NCBI GenBank assembly: GCA_012729835.1
Contig: JAAYCK010000082.1
Location: forward strand, 1 to 59,036
DNA: 59,036 bases
Direction of reading: 5' to 3'
From: Syntrophomonadaceae bacterium
Lineage (GTDB): Bacteria > Bacillota > Syntrophomonadia > Syntrophomonadales > Syntrophomonadaceae
The position numbers and the translations under genes are program-made. Within the stretch, counting starts at the first letter, position 1; each line of letters begins with the position of its first letter. Shown piece by piece: positions 33,864-44,200 of this stretch. The notes beneath the pieces were generated by a model. That model was not told the origin of the DNA, made no database searches, and saw nothing but the letters and a program-made list of their open reading frames with translations.

Positions 33864-35039
33864 GTGAAAGAGAATACGCCCATGCAAAATCTGCCGCCTT
33901 ATTTGTTCGCTCGCATCGAACAAAAAGTAGCAGAGGCCAAGGAGAAAGGACTAGACATAATCAGTCTCGGAATCGGTGACCCGGACCAGCCGACCCCCAA
34001 ACATATCATTGACAGGATGGCCAAAAGTATATACGATAGCGCCAATCATCAGTACCCCTCCTCCATCGGCCTTTTGGAGTACCGCTCGGCGGTAGCCGAC
34101 TGGTATCGCGGCCGTTTTGGCGTAGAGCTCAACCCCAAAACTGAGGTGGTAACGCTGATTGGCTCGAAAGAGGGTATCGCCAATATTTCCTTTGCCTATC
34201 TTGATAAAGGGGATATCTCTCTGGTACCTGACCCGGGTTACCCGGTTTACAGTATAGGCAATTTATTGGCAGGCGGTCAGACTCATATTATGCCCCTCTT
34301 AGAGCAAAATGGTTTTCTGCCGGTATTAGAAGACATACCGAGTGATGTCGCCGCCCAAGCCAAACTTATGTTTATAAACTATCCCAACAACCCCACTGGC
34401 GCTGTGGCCGATATCGACTTTTTCGAGAAGGTGGTCGAGTTTGCAAAAACCTACGATATTCTAGTATGTCATGATGGACCTTATTCAGAAGTCTCCTATG
34501 ATGGGTTGAGGCCGGTAAGCTTCCTGCAGGCACGCGGCGCCAAAGAGGTGGGTATAGAGTTTCATTCGCTTTCCAAGACTTATAATATGACTGGATGGAG
34601 AATCGGTTGGGCAGCAGGTAATCAACAGGCGGTCGAGGTATTGGCGCGATTCAAGTCCAACATTGATTCCGGGTGTTTTCAGGCTATACAGTATGCCGGT
34701 ATCGAAGCCCTGAATGGGCCACAGGACTGTGTGGAAGTCATGCGGGGAATCTATCAGGAACGCCGGGATATAGCGGTAGCCAGGTTGCAGAAAATGGGAT
34801 GGAACGTTATTGCTCCCAAAGGCAGTTTCTATTTTTGGATCCCTGTACCCAAGGGACATACCTCGGCATCTTTCGCTGAGATGATACTGGAGCAGGCTGG
34901 GGTAATAGTTACTCCCGGCAGTGGTTATGGTAAATATGGCGAAGGGTACTTCCGTATCGCGCTCACGGTGGACAAGGCTAGAATGGAAGAAGCCTTTGAC
35001 CGGATCGAGAAGGCGGTTAGCGGAAAGGTAGAATTCTAA
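33864..35039 (+). CDS. dapL: LL-diaminopimelate aminotransferase
   Basis: DapL converts tetrahydrodipicolinate directly to LL-diaminopimelate, bypassing acylated intermediates. The 391-residue PLP enzyme has [10 protein letters not shown] near the N-terminus, the loop [24 protein letters not shown], and the Schiff-base lysine in [16 protein letters not shown]. The GTG start follows GAGGAGTG. It begins the long housekeeping run; yicC follows with one base between stop and start. Confidence 0.9.
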   Translation: MKENTPMQNLPPYLFARIEQKVAEAKEKGLDIISLGIGDPDQPTPKHIIDRMAKSIYDSANHQYPSSIGLLEYRSAVADWYRGRFGVELNPKTEVVTLIGSKEGIANISFAYLDKGDISLVPDPGYPVYSIGNLLAGGQTHIMPLLEQNGFLPVLEDIPSDVAAQAKLMFINYPNNPTGAVADIDFFEKVVEFAKTYDILVCHDGPYSEVSYDGLRPVSFLQARGAKEVGIEFHSLSKTYNMTGWRIGWAAGNQQAVEVLARFKSNIDSGCFQAIQYAGIEALNGPQDCVEVMRGIYQERRDIAVARLQKMGWNVIAPKGSFYFWIPVPKGHTSASFAEMILEQAGVIVTPGSGYGKYGEGYFRIALTVDKARMEEAFDRIEKAVSGKVEF

Positions 35040-35040
35040 T

Positions 35041-35919
35041 ATGATAAAGAGCATGACTGGCTTTGGCCGTGGTCAAACAGAAGAAAACGGCTATCAGGTT
35101 AGCTGCGAGATTAAGGGCGTCAACCACCGCTTCTTTGACCCCTATATTCGTATGTCCCGTCGTTACAATTCCTTGGAAGAGAATATTAAAGAAGAACTAA
35201 AAAAATATGTCAATCGCGGACGTCTGGAATTGAACATTAATATCGAGAAAACCGGAGAATCGCAAAGAAATATCAAGGTTGACAACGAACTGGCGATAGC
35301 TTATCATGGATACTTAAAGGAATTGGCGGAAAAGCTGGATATATCTCCAGAAATCAAGATAATTGATCTTTTTCGCCTGCCAGAGGTGGTAAGTCTCAAG
35401 GAGCAGGAAGAGGACCTGGAGGTACTGTGGCCGGTTCTGCAAAGTGCCATTAGTATGGCAATGCGGAGCCTGGTTGACATGCGCATCAAGGAAGGTAAGA
35501 ACCTGGAGCGCGACATTGTTTACCGGAATGGCCTGATTCTGTCTATTACCGAGAAACTGGAGATGCGTTCCCCATCCGTTGCTGGCGAATATGGGACGAA
35601 GTTGCGCCAACGGATTGCTGAATGGGTGCCGACTGATATGTTGGACGAGCAGAGGTTGATGCAGGAAGTTGCAATATTCGCTGATAAGTCCAATATTACC
35701 GAAGAAATAATCAGACTTAAAAGCCATATTCAACACATGGAAGAGCTGATGCAAAGCCAGGAACCGGTAGGTCGTAAGGGGGATTTCCTGTTACAGGAGA
35801 TGTTCCGGGAGATCAACACCATCGGGTCCAAGGCCAATGACCTTGAAATGAACCGTCTAGTGGTTGATGCCAAGGCTGAATTAGAAAAAATCAGAGAGCA
35901 AATACAAAACATTGAATAA
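35041..35919 (+). CDS. yicC: YicC-family endoribonuclease-like protein
   Basis: A 292-residue YicC/YloC protein, linked in other bacteria to RNA cleavage. The N-terminus MIKSMTGFGRG is diagnostic; the C-terminal half has the DUF1732 region (GRKGDFLLQEMFREINTIGS). It heads the yicC-remA-gmk-rpoZ-coaBC series, as in Bacillus (yloC). Confidence 0.92.
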   Translation: MIKSMTGFGRGQTEENGYQVSCEIKGVNHRFFDPYIRMSRRYNSLEENIKEELKKYVNRGRLELNINIEKTGESQRNIKVDNELAIAYHGYLKELAEKLDISPEIKIIDLFRLPEVVSLKEQEEDLEVLWPVLQSAISMAMRSLVDMRIKEGKNLERDIVYRNGLILSITEKLEMRSPSVAGEYGTKLRQRIAEWVPTDMLDEQRLMQEVAIFADKSNITEEIIRLKSHIQHMEELMQSQEPVGRKGDFLLQEMFREINTIGSKANDLEMNRLVVDAKAELEKIREQIQNIE

Positions 35920-35944
35920 TAAACCTTGATCTAGGAGGCGAAGT

Positions 35945-36205
35945 ATGGATATCAAGCTGATCAACATCGGATTCGGTAATATCGTTGCTGCCAATAGGAT
36001 TGTTGCTATTGTCAGCCCAGAGTCGGCGCCCATCAAGAGGATAATCCAGGAATCCCGTGAAAAAGGCGTACTTATCGATGCTACTTATGGCAGAAGGACG
36101 AGAGCTGTCATCGTGGCGGACAGCGGTCACGTTATTCTTTCGGCGGTCCAGCCGGAAACTGTAGCAAATCGCTTGGGATCACGAGATTCCAATGATGATG
36201 TCTAG
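35945..36205 (+). CDS. remA: RemA/DUF370 regulatory protein
   Basis: An 86-residue DNA-binding protein of the RemA type (DUF370), which in Bacillus activates matrix and osmoprotection genes. The start [19 protein letters not shown] and the middle [20 protein letters not shown] are typical. The ribosome binding site is AGGAGG. Confidence 0.93.
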   Translation: MDIKLINIGFGNIVAANRIVAIVSPESAPIKRIIQESREKGVLIDATYGRRTRAVIVADSGHVILSAVQPETVANRLGSRDSNDDV

Positions 36206-36227
36206 TAATAATCGGGGATCGGGGAGA

Positions 36228-36800
36228 ATGGGTATCCTATTCGTTATCTCCGGCCCCTCTGGCGTAGGGAAAGGGACCATCAGGGAAGCCTTACTGGCCC
36301 GGGTAGGTGATATCGAAGATTCCATATCTGCAACTACCCGAGAGCCTAGAAGCGGGGAGATTCCCGGCAAAGATTACTTTTTTATGAGTGATCTGGATTT
36401 TGGCAAACTGGTTGAACAGGATATGCTGCTTGAGTGGGCCGAAGTCTACGGGAAGTTTTACGGTACTCCCCGTGAATTCGTCATGAAGACCTTGGCCGAA
36501 GGAAGAGATGTCCTTTTGGAGATCGACGTTCAAGGTGCCCGGCAGGTAAAGGCGAAAATGCCGGAAGGGGTATACATATTCATTTCTCCCCCTAGTGCGG
36601 AAGAACTGGAAGCCCGGTTGAAGGACCGCGGCAAGGATTCACTTGAAAGTATCGAGCGAAGAATGAAATCCTTCCTCGATGAAATGTCCTATCTGCCTGG
36701 ATACAATTACGAGGTAGTAAACGACGAACTGGAGACAGCTATCCACAAGGTTGTTTCCATCGTTACCGCAGAACGCTGCCGGATACAAAATAAAGATTAG
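36228..36800 (+). CDS. gmk: Guanylate kinase
   Basis: Converts GMP to GDP with ATP. Walker A is SGPSGVGKGT at the N-terminus, followed by SATTREPRSGE, DYFFMSDLDF, and LLEIDVQGARQVK. The start at 36228 (MGILFVISGPSG, 190 residues) has GGGGA-rich sites before it; ATGs at 36192, 36195 and 36198 overlap the end of remA and would add up to 12 residues. Confidence 0.95.
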   Translation: MGILFVISGPSGVGKGTIREALLARVGDIEDSISATTREPRSGEIPGKDYFFMSDLDFGKLVEQDMLLEWAEVYGKFYGTPREFVMKTLAEGRDVLLEIDVQGARQVKAKMPEGVYIFISPPSAEELEARLKDRGKDSLESIERRMKSFLDEMSYLPGYNYEVVNDELETAIHKVVSIVTAERCRIQNKD

Positions 36801-36812
36801 GAAGTGATATTT

Positions 36813-36998
36813 TTGATCCCACCGTCTACTCGTGATCTTATGACTGTTGCTGACAGTAAGTACATGGTAGTGGTTGCTGTGGCCAAACGTGCCCGGTATT
36901 TATCTGAACAGAAGAAGAATGATGAGAACTATCGTCTTTCAACAGTTGTAACCACTGCCCTAGACGATATCATGAGAGGCAAAGTCAAGATTTACTGA
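36813..36998 (+). CDS. rpoZ: RNA polymerase omega subunit
   Basis: A 61-residue omega subunit that stabilises RNA polymerase and binds ppGpp in some bacteria. PPSTRDLM at the start and KYMVVVAVAKRARYL are typical. The start is TTG at 36813 with AGGAAGTGAT at the correct distance; the in-frame GTG at 36804 lies inside that site. Confidence 0.88.
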   Translation: MIPPSTRDLMTVADSKYMVVVAVAKRARYLSEQKKNDENYRLSTVVTTALDDIMRGKVKIY

Positions 36999-37023
36999 TC
37001 AGAGTCCGCTAAGGAGGATATAC

Positions 37024-38232
37024 ATGGGAAGGACAGTTGGAATAGGTATAACCGGAGGGATAGCAGCCTATAAGATAGCAGAACTGGTCAGCAAATTGAA
37101 GAAGAATGACATAGATGTAGTAGTGATCATGACCGAAGCAGCTACCCGCTTTATATCACCGTTGACCATGAGAACCCTTTCCGGACGTGAGGTTTTGACC
37201 AGTCTATGGGAGACCTCTCAGGAATGGAAAGTACAGCATATAGGCATTGCTGAGGAGCTGGATCTTTTGGTTATAGCTCCGGCCACCGCTAATTTTATTG
37301 CCAAGATGGCCTATGGTCTGGCTGACGATCTTCTATCAACCATAGTATTGGCCAACACAGCTCCGGTTCTTGTAGTACCTTCAATGAATACAAATATGTT
37401 TTTAAACCCGATCGTACAGGATAATATGAAAAAACTGCAGACATTCGGTTACCGCTTTATGGACCCGGAAACCGGGATGCTGGCCTGCGGAGTAAGTGGT
37501 GTCGGGCGTTTGCCGGAAATAGATGATATATATCTGCAGATAAAAAATCTGCTTACCCCCAATCAGGATCTAGCCGGTAAGAAAGTGATGGTTAATGCCG
37601 GAACTACATACGAAGATATCGATCCGGTCCGCTTTATTGCGAATCGGGGTACTGGCAAAATGGGTTATTGTATTGCCCAGGAGGCTTTAAATCGTGGAGC
37701 CGAAGTTATTCTGGTCAGTGGCAAATCGCATCTGGTCCCTCCTTCCGGGTGCAAATTCGTTGAGGTCTGGGGTGCGGAGGAGATGTGCGAGGCTATGCTT
37801 TGCTGCCAGGATGACTGTGACATTATCATCGGAGCTGCGGCAGTAGGTGATTTCCGAATCGCCCAGATGATGGAACAGAAACTAAAGAAGGATAATGACC
37901 GCTCAGAGCCTTTAATCATTGAACTGGTCGGGACGACTGATATTCTGGCAACCCTTGGAGAAAAGAAGAAGCCAGGGCAGATAATGGTGGGTTTCGCGGC
38001 CGAGACCCAGAATCTAATGGAAAATGCTAATAAAAAACTGCATAAAAAAAATCTGGATTTCATAGTTGCCAATGATGTGACCATGGAGGGAGCAGGATTC
38101 GCTGTCGATACCAACATCGTGACCTTTATTGATCGTGATGGGTCCGTGAATTCTCTGCCCAAGATGAGCAAAGAAGATGTCGCAACAGCCATAATCGATA
38201 AGGTAGTTGCTCTTATAAACTATATGGAATAA
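37024..38232 (+). CDS. coaBC: Bifunctional phosphopantothenoylcysteine decarboxylase / phosphopantothenate-cysteine ligase
   Basis: CoaBC joins cysteine to phosphopantothenate and decarboxylates the product in CoA synthesis. The 402 residues begin with the flavin-binding CoaC domain ([34 protein letters not shown] with the active-site histidine; [21 protein letters not shown]). CoaB follows from about residue 185 ([20 protein letters not shown]). The ribosome binding site is AAGGAGG. Confidence 0.95.
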   Translation: MGRTVGIGITGGIAAYKIAELVSKLKKNDIDVVVIMTEAATRFISPLTMRTLSGREVLTSLWETSQEWKVQHIGIAEELDLLVIAPATANFIAKMAYGLADDLLSTIVLANTAPVLVVPSMNTNMFLNPIVQDNMKKLQTFGYRFMDPETGMLACGVSGVGRLPEIDDIYLQIKNLLTPNQDLAGKKVMVNAGTTYEDIDPVRFIANRGTGKMGYCIAQEALNRGAEVILVSGKSHLVPPSGCKFVEVWGAEEMCEAMLCCQDDCDIIIGAAAVGDFRIAQMMEQKLKKDNDRSEPLIIELVGTTDILATLGEKKKPGQIMVGFAAETQNLMENANKKLHKKNLDFIVANDVTMEGAGFAVDTNIVTFIDRDGSVNSLPKMSKEDVATAIIDKVVALINYME

Positions 38233-38245
38233 GGAGATGGAGGAA

Positions 38246-39436
38246 ATGACAAGGAACTTTTTTACCTCAGAATCGGTTACAGAAGGACATCCTGATAAGA
38301 TAGCCGATCAAATCTCAGATGCAATCCTTGATGCGATCATGGCTCAGGATCCTATGGGAAGAGTTGCAGCAGAGACCCTGGTGACTACAGGTCTGGTAAT
38401 GGTAGCTGGCGAGATAACCACCAATTGCTATGTGGATATACCCAAGCTGGTCAGGAGCACAATTCAGGAAATCGGATATACCAGGGCTAAATATGGCTTC
38501 GACAGTGAGACTTGTGCGGTGCTTACTGCCCTTGATGAACAGTCCGGGGACATCGCCATGGGGGTTGACCAAGCTCTCGAGGCCAAACGTGGCGAAATAA
38601 GCGATAAAGACCTGGAGGCGATTGGGGCTGGCGATCAGGGCATGATGTTTGGCTATGCGACCAATGAAACTGAAGAATATATGCCGATGCCCATCTACCT
38701 TGCTTCGAAGATGGCCAAACGCTTATCTGAAGTCAGAAAGACCGGCACCATTCCTTATCTTAGACCTGATGGCAAAACCCAGGTTACTGTTGAATATATT
38801 GATAATAAGCCGAGCCGTATCGATGCAATAGTCGTTTCGACTCAGCATCATCCGGAGATTGATAGGGAGACTATTGAAAAAGATATTATCGAGTATGTAG
38901 TCAAACCGATCATTCCTTCAGGAATGCTGGATGAGAACACCAAATACTACGTTAATCCAACCGGTCGTTTTGTTATTGGCGGTCCTCAGGGGGATTGTGG
39001 TCTCACCGGGCGCAAGATTATCGTTGATACCTATGGCGGGATGGCCCGGCATGGCGGTGGAGCATTCTCCGGCAAGGATCCCACCAAGGTAGATCGTTCG
39101 GCATGCTATGCTGCCCGCTATGTAGCAAAGAATTTAGTAGCCGCAGGATTAGCTGATCGCGCAGAGATCCAGCTGGCCTATGCCATTGGTGTAGCTCAAC
39201 CCTTATCAATACGGGTAGAGACCTTTGGCACCGGTAAGATACCTGATGCCGATATCGTTGCTCTGGTGAAAGAAAACTTTGATCTGCGTCCGGCGGCTAT
39301 AATTAGAGATTTGGAGCTCAGACGACCCATCTATAAGAAGACTGCAGCTTATGGTCACTTCGGTCGTCCAGATCCTGACTTCACCTGGGAAAAGACTGAT
39401 AAAGCCGAAACGCTTAGAAAACAGGCTGGACTATAG
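38246..39436 (+). CDS. metK: S-adenosylmethionine synthase
   Basis: Forms SAM from methionine and ATP. The 396 residues carry [18 protein letters not shown], the signature [12 protein letters not shown], and the glycine-rich [16 protein letters not shown]. The start at 38246 has GGAGG at the right distance; ATG 38237 sits too close to AAGGAG. In Bacillus metK is not in this series, so its placement between coaBC and priA is a local feature. No SAM riboswitch precedes it, in keeping with operon expression. Confidence 0.96.
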   Translation: MTRNFFTSESVTEGHPDKIADQISDAILDAIMAQDPMGRVAAETLVTTGLVMVAGEITTNCYVDIPKLVRSTIQEIGYTRAKYGFDSETCAVLTALDEQSGDIAMGVDQALEAKRGEISDKDLEAIGAGDQGMMFGYATNETEEYMPMPIYLASKMAKRLSEVRKTGTIPYLRPDGKTQVTVEYIDNKPSRIDAIVVSTQHHPEIDRETIEKDIIEYVVKPIIPSGMLDENTKYYVNPTGRFVIGGPQGDCGLTGRKIIVDTYGGMARHGGGAFSGKDPTKVDRSACYAARYVAKNLVAAGLADRAEIQLAYAIGVAQPLSIRVETFGTGKIPDADIVALVKENFDLRPAAIIRDLELRRPIYKKTAAYGHFGRPDPDFTWEKTDKAETLRKQAGL

Positions 39437-39464
39437 TACAAACTGTCCAATAGTATATAAAGAA

Positions 39465-39524
39465 ATTGCAAAAGCTCGTGATGAGGCGCTCGGTACTGCG
39501 CCCCCAGAACGGGCTTTTCGCAAT
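39465..39524 (+). other. Structured element between metK and priA
   Basis: ATTGCAAAAGCTCG pairs imperfectly with CGGGCTTTTCGCAAT, enclosing a second stem GGCGC (39485-39489) with GCGCC (39498-39502). There is no T-run after it, so it may be a processing or folding element, not a terminator. Confidence 0.4.
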
Positions 39525-39591
39525 AGCAGAATATCTGATGATATTTAAATGGCGAGCTAAGCAGCTTCTGCCGGTCTAAGAGGAGAACAAG

Positions 39592-41970
39592 ATGCAATAT
39601 GTTGAGGTTCTGGTTGATCTGCCTCTGCAGGTACACGACAGTGTATTTACATATCATATCCTGCCCCCCATCGATTCGCAGGCTGAATTAGGTCGTCGTG
39701 TATTAGTGCCTCTTGGTGGCAGAAAGGCTGAAGGAATCATCATTAATGTGGATGCTCCTGCCTGGCCAGGTAGTCAGTCTGTGCTAAAAGTATTGGATGA
39801 ATCTGCGGTAATTGACGTTCAAGCCCTAGAATTGTCACGTTGGATAGCGGAATACTACTGCTGCACCTGGTATACCGCTATTAAGGCTATGATTCCACGC
39901 CGTTTAGGTAAAAAGACTGGTAGAGGGGTCATTTCATTGCTTGGCGCTGATGCCGTGAATGAATTGGCAGCAAGCGGTTTTCATCCTGATATGGTGGACT
40001 TCATGGCAGAACTTATGGAAAGAGGAGAGATACCATATAAAGAGGCCAGGGCCAGGCTCGAAGATGACAAGATCAGCCTATTGGAGAGTCAGGGCATTAT
40101 ACACATCAGCGGTTCATATGCCGGATATCGTGCCACAAGAAATCATGGCCAATATATTCTGGGAGATTATCGACCCGATGTTGATGGGGAGATTCTTAGG
40201 AAAAAGGCTCCGCGTCAGGCTGAAGCGATGGATCTCATCATGGCTCAGGGATCAGTTGACAAGAGTTGGCTTACGCGAAAAATTCCCGCAGATAGCATCA
40301 AATCACTGCTGGCCAAAGGTTATATCAAGGTGGAATCAAAAGTAAGAGATAATAGCCGGCAGGATTATGCCCTGAGTCCGTCTCAGCAGGAGGCCATGGA
40401 TAGAATTGAGGAATCTCTTGAACGTGGGGAAAAGGCTGAATATCTTTTATATGGCATAACCGGCAGTGGCAAGACCGAGGTGTACATACATGCTATCAAA
40501 TCAACCTTACAGCGCGGCAAGAGCGCCCTGCTTCTAATACCCGAGATCGCTCTGACCCGTCACCTGGTGGAGATATTCCTCGCAAGAATTCCTGACCTTG
40601 CTGTGATCCACTCCCGGATGACTCCGGGAGAACGCCATGATGAATGGAAACGCATCCGCAGCGGGGAAGCAAAGCTGGTTCTGGGGACCAGGTCGGCTGT
40701 CTTTGCACCGTTGGTTGATCCAGGCCTTATTATCATTGATGAAGAACAGGAGCATAGTTACAAACAGCAGGAACCTCCCCGCTACCATGCCCGGGAGGTA
40801 GCGCGAAAACTGGCAGTGCAACACTCGGCAGTTCTATTGTTGGGCAGTGCCACACCATCTTTTGAAACCTTTCATCGGGCAAAAGTTGGAGAGATCGGAC
40901 TCTTGAAGATGCCGGAACGGATTGGAGTAGCCGAACTCCCTGAGGTTTTTATCACTGACATGCGTAAAGCCAAAAACGGAGTCATATCTCCGCTGCTGCG
41001 GGAAAAAATCGGGCAGATGCTGGCGCGAGGCGAACAAACCATTCTTTTTCAGAACCGACGCGGATTCGCACCGCTTACCATATGCTTGGATTGCGGGCAC
41101 ATCCCCGGATGTCCCCGTTGTTCAGTTGCTTTGACTTACCATCGGAACCCGGAGAGAGAGATCTGTCATTACTGCGATTATCAAATTCCGATGTTGTCCG
41201 CCTGTCCGGAATGTGGCAGCAACAGACTTCAACATATGGGTACCGGCACTCAAAAGGTGGAGGCCGAAGCTCGTGAGTTATTCCCCCAGGCCAGGATAGC
41301 TCGGCTCGATCTTGACAGCAGCCAGCATAAAGATGCTCAGCCTCGAATTCTGGACGGAATGAAAAACGGGGATATCGATATTCTGATCGGTACCCAGATG
41401 GTGGCTCGCGGACTGGATTTCCCCGGGGTCTCCCTAGTAGGTATCATGGATGTCGATAATATGCTTAACCTACCTGATTTCCGGGCGGCGGAAAGGTGTT
41501 TCCAATTAGTAGTTCAGGCGGCCGGGCGGGCAGGACGGCGTGATAAGACCGGGCAAGTGGTGATCCAAACTTTCAATCCAGAACACCCCGTGGTACAGAT
41601 GGCGATTCGGCAGGACTTCGAGGGATTTTTCCGGGAAGAGATCCGGCAGCGGCGATGCCTGGACTATCCTCCTTTCACGCATATATTGAGAATCGTTCTA
41701 GTAGGCGCGGAGGAGCAGGCGGTAAGAAGGTGTGCAGACGAAATTAGCCATGAGATCATGGAACTGGGAGATGCTAAAGAGGATGAATTTATTATATTAG
41801 GACCAGCTCCTTGTCCGATATCTTACATAAACAATTGCTTTCGCTACCAGTTGATGGTTAAATGCGATAATATATTATTGTTGAGTAGTATGGGTAAAGC
41901 TTTACTGACCCGGGGGATACGTCCGGGGATCAAACTCCAGGTGGAGATAGATCCGCTGAACAGCATGTAA
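39592..41970 (+). CDS. priA: Primosomal protein N' (PriA helicase)
   Basis: PriA restarts stalled forks. The 792-residue protein has an N-terminal DNA-binding domain, Walker A YGITGSGKTEVY, Walker B LIIIDEEQEHSYKQ, and eight zinc-binding cysteines (CLDCGHIPGCPRC; CHYCDY; CPECGSN) between the helicase halves, then GTQMVARGLDFP and QAAGRAGR. The usual DEEH reads DEEQ here. The start ATG follows AGAGGAG. Confidence 0.95.
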   Translation: MQYVEVLVDLPLQVHDSVFTYHILPPIDSQAELGRRVLVPLGGRKAEGIIINVDAPAWPGSQSVLKVLDESAVIDVQALELSRWIAEYYCCTWYTAIKAMIPRRLGKKTGRGVISLLGADAVNELAASGFHPDMVDFMAELMERGEIPYKEARARLEDDKISLLESQGIIHISGSYAGYRATRNHGQYILGDYRPDVDGEILRKKAPRQAEAMDLIMAQGSVDKSWLTRKIPADSIKSLLAKGYIKVESKVRDNSRQDYALSPSQQEAMDRIEESLERGEKAEYLLYGITGSGKTEVYIHAIKSTLQRGKSALLLIPEIALTRHLVEIFLARIPDLAVIHSRMTPGERHDEWKRIRSGEAKLVLGTRSAVFAPLVDPGLIIIDEEQEHSYKQQEPPRYHAREVARKLAVQHSAVLLLGSATPSFETFHRAKVGEIGLLKMPERIGVAELPEVFITDMRKAKNGVISPLLREKIGQMLARGEQTILFQNRRGFAPLTICLDCGHIPGCPRCSVALTYHRNPEREICHYCDYQIPMLSACPECGSNRLQHMGTGTQKVEAEARELFPQARIARLDLDSSQHKDAQPRILDGMKNGDIDILIGTQMVARGLDFPGVSLVGIMDVDNMLNLPDFRAAERCFQLVVQAAGRAGRRDKTGQVVIQTFNPEHPVVQMAIRQDFEGFFREEIRQRRCLDYPPFTHILRIVLVGAEEQAVRRCADEISHEIMELGDAKEDEFIILGPAPCPISYINNCFRYQLMVKCDNILLLSSMGKALLTRGIRPGIKLQVEIDPLNSM

Positions 41971-42027
41971 GCAGATAAGCCCATTAAACTGCTCAAATGA
42001 TGATTCATTTTACTTAGGAGGATGGAA

Positions 42028-42486
42028 ATGGCCGTCTACAAAGTTCTCACCTTGCCTGATCAGGTTCTGCGATCCAAGTCAGAGCCGGTGGAGAAAATTA
42101 ATGCTGGAGTACTGCGCGCGATGGATAATATTCGCGACACCATGTATGCTGCTGATGGAGTAGGATTGGCAGCGCCGCAGATTGGCATTCAGAAACGAAT
42201 GATTGCGGTAGACGCAGGGGATAATTTACTTGAGCTTATTAACCCCGAAATTATCAGGTTAGAAGGTGAACAGACCGGCCGGGAAGGTTGTTTGAGTGTT
42301 ACCGGAGTAGTTGGAACGGTGTCAAGGGCCATGGACATAACGGTCAAGGCTCGCAACCGGGCTTGGGAAGAGGTAGTGATTGAAGCCTCTGGCATCACTG
42401 CTCGAGCTTTGCAGCACGAGATAGATCATCTGGATGGAATCTTGTTTATAGACCGTGCCACGGAGACATTCCGGGAGAGGAACTAA
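42028..42486 (+). CDS. def: Peptide deformylase
   Basis: Removes the N-formyl group from new proteins. The 152 residues have all three motifs: GVGLAAPQIG, EGCLSV, and QHEIDHLDG with the metal-binding histidines. The start at 42028 is eight bases after AGGAGG; ATG 42022 directly abuts it. Confidence 0.96.
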   Translation: MAVYKVLTLPDQVLRSKSEPVEKINAGVLRAMDNIRDTMYAADGVGLAAPQIGIQKRMIAVDAGDNLLELINPEIIRLEGEQTGREGCLSVTGVVGTVSRAMDITVKARNRAWEEVVIEASGITARALQHEIDHLDGILFIDRATETFRERN

Positions 42487-42498
42487 GGAGGAGTCCGA

Positions 42499-43428
42499 TT
42501 GAAAGTGGTATTTATGGGTACCTCAGCATTTGCGGTTCCAACCCTCCAGAGAATTATTGATTCCTCGCATCAGATTATGGCAGTGATTTCTCAGCCGGAT
42601 CGGCCCAGCGGCAGAGGGGGTAAACTCACCCCATCACCGATTAAGGAGCTGGCGTTAAAGTATAGCCTAAGGGTATTCCAACCAGACAGGATCAAGGAGC
42701 CGTCAGCAATACAACAGGTGCAGGCCATGGAAGCTGATCTCATAGTAGTGGTATCTTATGGGCAGATAATACCGGCATCCATACTTTATTATCCGCGTTA
42801 TGGCAGTATAAATGTTCATGCCTCATTGCTGCCCTATTACCGGGGAGCGGCTCCTATTCAAAGGGCGATCATGGCCGGGGAAAAGGAAACCGGAATAACC
42901 ATCATGTATATGGATGAAGGCCTTGACACCGGTGATATAATAGTTCAAACCAAGACAGCTATTGGCCCGAATATGGAGCATGGCGAACTGGAACCTCTTC
43001 TGGCCGAGCAGGGTGCCAACCTCCTTCTGGACACTATGGCTATGTTAGAAAAGTGTCAAGTAAAACGAACACCTCAGGATCATGCCCGGGCAACCTATGC
43101 TCAGCGGCTAATGCGGGAGGATGAAGTGGTCGACTGGTCTCAACCAGCGGTGAATATCCACAATCAGCTACGGGCGCTTAGTCCTCTGCCCGGCGGTTAC
43201 ACTGTCGTAGACGGAGTTAAGGTAAAATTATTTAATACTCGGGCTATTGAAGGTATGTCCGGCAGGCTGGCTGGTGAAATTGAGCGTGCTGACAGCCAGG
43301 GACTCTGGGTACAAACCGGTCAGGGAATTCTTGAAATCGGGGAACTGCAAAAAGCAGGCAAAAGGCGAATGCCGGTCAGTGAATATCTCAAGGGAAACAG
43401 CATGAAAACCGGAGATTTGTTGGTGTGA
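42499..43428 (+). CDS. fmt: Methionyl-tRNA formyltransferase
   Basis: Formylates initiator Met-tRNA. The 309 residues carry VFMGTSAFAVPTL, the folate-site series HASLLPYYRGAAPIQRAI, and MDEGLDTGDI. The start is TTG after AAGGAGGAG, 12 bases after def, its usual partner. Confidence 0.96.
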   Translation: MKVVFMGTSAFAVPTLQRIIDSSHQIMAVISQPDRPSGRGGKLTPSPIKELALKYSLRVFQPDRIKEPSAIQQVQAMEADLIVVVSYGQIIPASILYYPRYGSINVHASLLPYYRGAAPIQRAIMAGEKETGITIMYMDEGLDTGDIIVQTKTAIGPNMEHGELEPLLAEQGANLLLDTMAMLEKCQVKRTPQDHARATYAQRLMREDEVVDWSQPAVNIHNQLRALSPLPGGYTVVDGVKVKLFNTRAIEGMSGRLAGEIERADSQGLWVQTGQGILEIGELQKAGKRRMPVSEYLKGNSMKTGDLLV

Positions 43429-43441
43429 CTCGGAGGATGCC

Positions 43442-44200
43442 ATGGGAACCAGGAAACGAATATACATAGGGTTGCTGTTAGGGAGCCTGCTTATTTTAAC
43501 GGCGATAGCTTTTTTACTTTGGTATCTTATTTCTCAGCGAAACCTGGTTATTAGCCAAATTATTCTTGTCTTCATTACCGCTCTGGCTGTTTTAATTCTG
43601 GCCGGTCTGGGGATGGGCATCATGGCTATAGTGGTGATGATTTGGCGTTCACGTTCTATACCCTCGTTGGAAACACTCATTCACCGGGCGCATGAGCTCC
43701 TTTTCCCGCTGGCACTCTTTACCGGCAGCCTGGTGGGGATACCGCGAGAAAAGGTGATTCGTTCATATATAGCAGTCAACAACTATCTGGTCAGTGTAAA
43801 AAATCTGTATCTGCGGGGTGAGCAGGTGATGATCCTAGTTCCCCACTGCCTGCAGAATTCAGAATGCCCGCACAAGATAACCATGGATGTGGTCAACTGC
43901 AAGTCCTGCGGGAAATGCAGCATAGGGGATCTAAAAAAGATGGCTGAGCAATATCATGCAGTACTCAAGGTGGCGACGGGAGGTACTCTGGCCCGGAAGT
44001 TCCTATTGGATTACCGTCCGTCCGGAGTGGTTGCGGTGGCCTGTGAGCGGGATCTATCACTGGGGATTCAGGATATGGGCTTCATACCGGTGATGGGAGT
44101 GCTCAACTGTCGTCCCAACGGACCCTGCGTTAATACCGGTGTTAGCTTGCAAGAAGTAGAAAATGCTCTGCGTAGCATATGTAAAGGAGGAAGAAATTAG
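43442..44200 (+). CDS. DUF116 membrane protein with cysteine cluster
   Basis: A 252-residue protein. Two N-terminal membrane segments (GLLLGSLLILTAIAFLLWYL and ILVFITALAVLILAGLGMGI) are followed by a cytoplasmic-type domain with CLQNSECPHK and NCKSCGKCS, plus later cysteines (ACERD, NCRPNGPC). This matches DUF116, a family that may bind a metal or Fe-S centre; its function is unknown. It is inserted between fmt and rsmB. The last base overlaps the next gene's GTG. Confidence 0.85.
   Translation: MGTRKRIYIGLLLGSLLILTAIAFLLWYLISQRNLVISQIILVFITALAVLILAGLGMGIMAIVVMIWRSRSIPSLETLIHRAHELLFPLALFTGSLVGIPREKVIRSYIAVNNYLVSVKNLYLRGEQVMILVPHCLQNSECPHKITMDVVNCKSCGKCSIGDLKKMAEQYHAVLKVATGGTLARKFLLDYRPSGVVAVACERDLSLGIQDMGFIPVMGVLNCRPNGPCVNTGVSLQEVENALRSICKGGRN

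Noticed and set aside
38180-38245. SAM riboswitch ahead of metK
   Set aside because: metK follows coaBC by a few bases with no leader; no SAM motif present.
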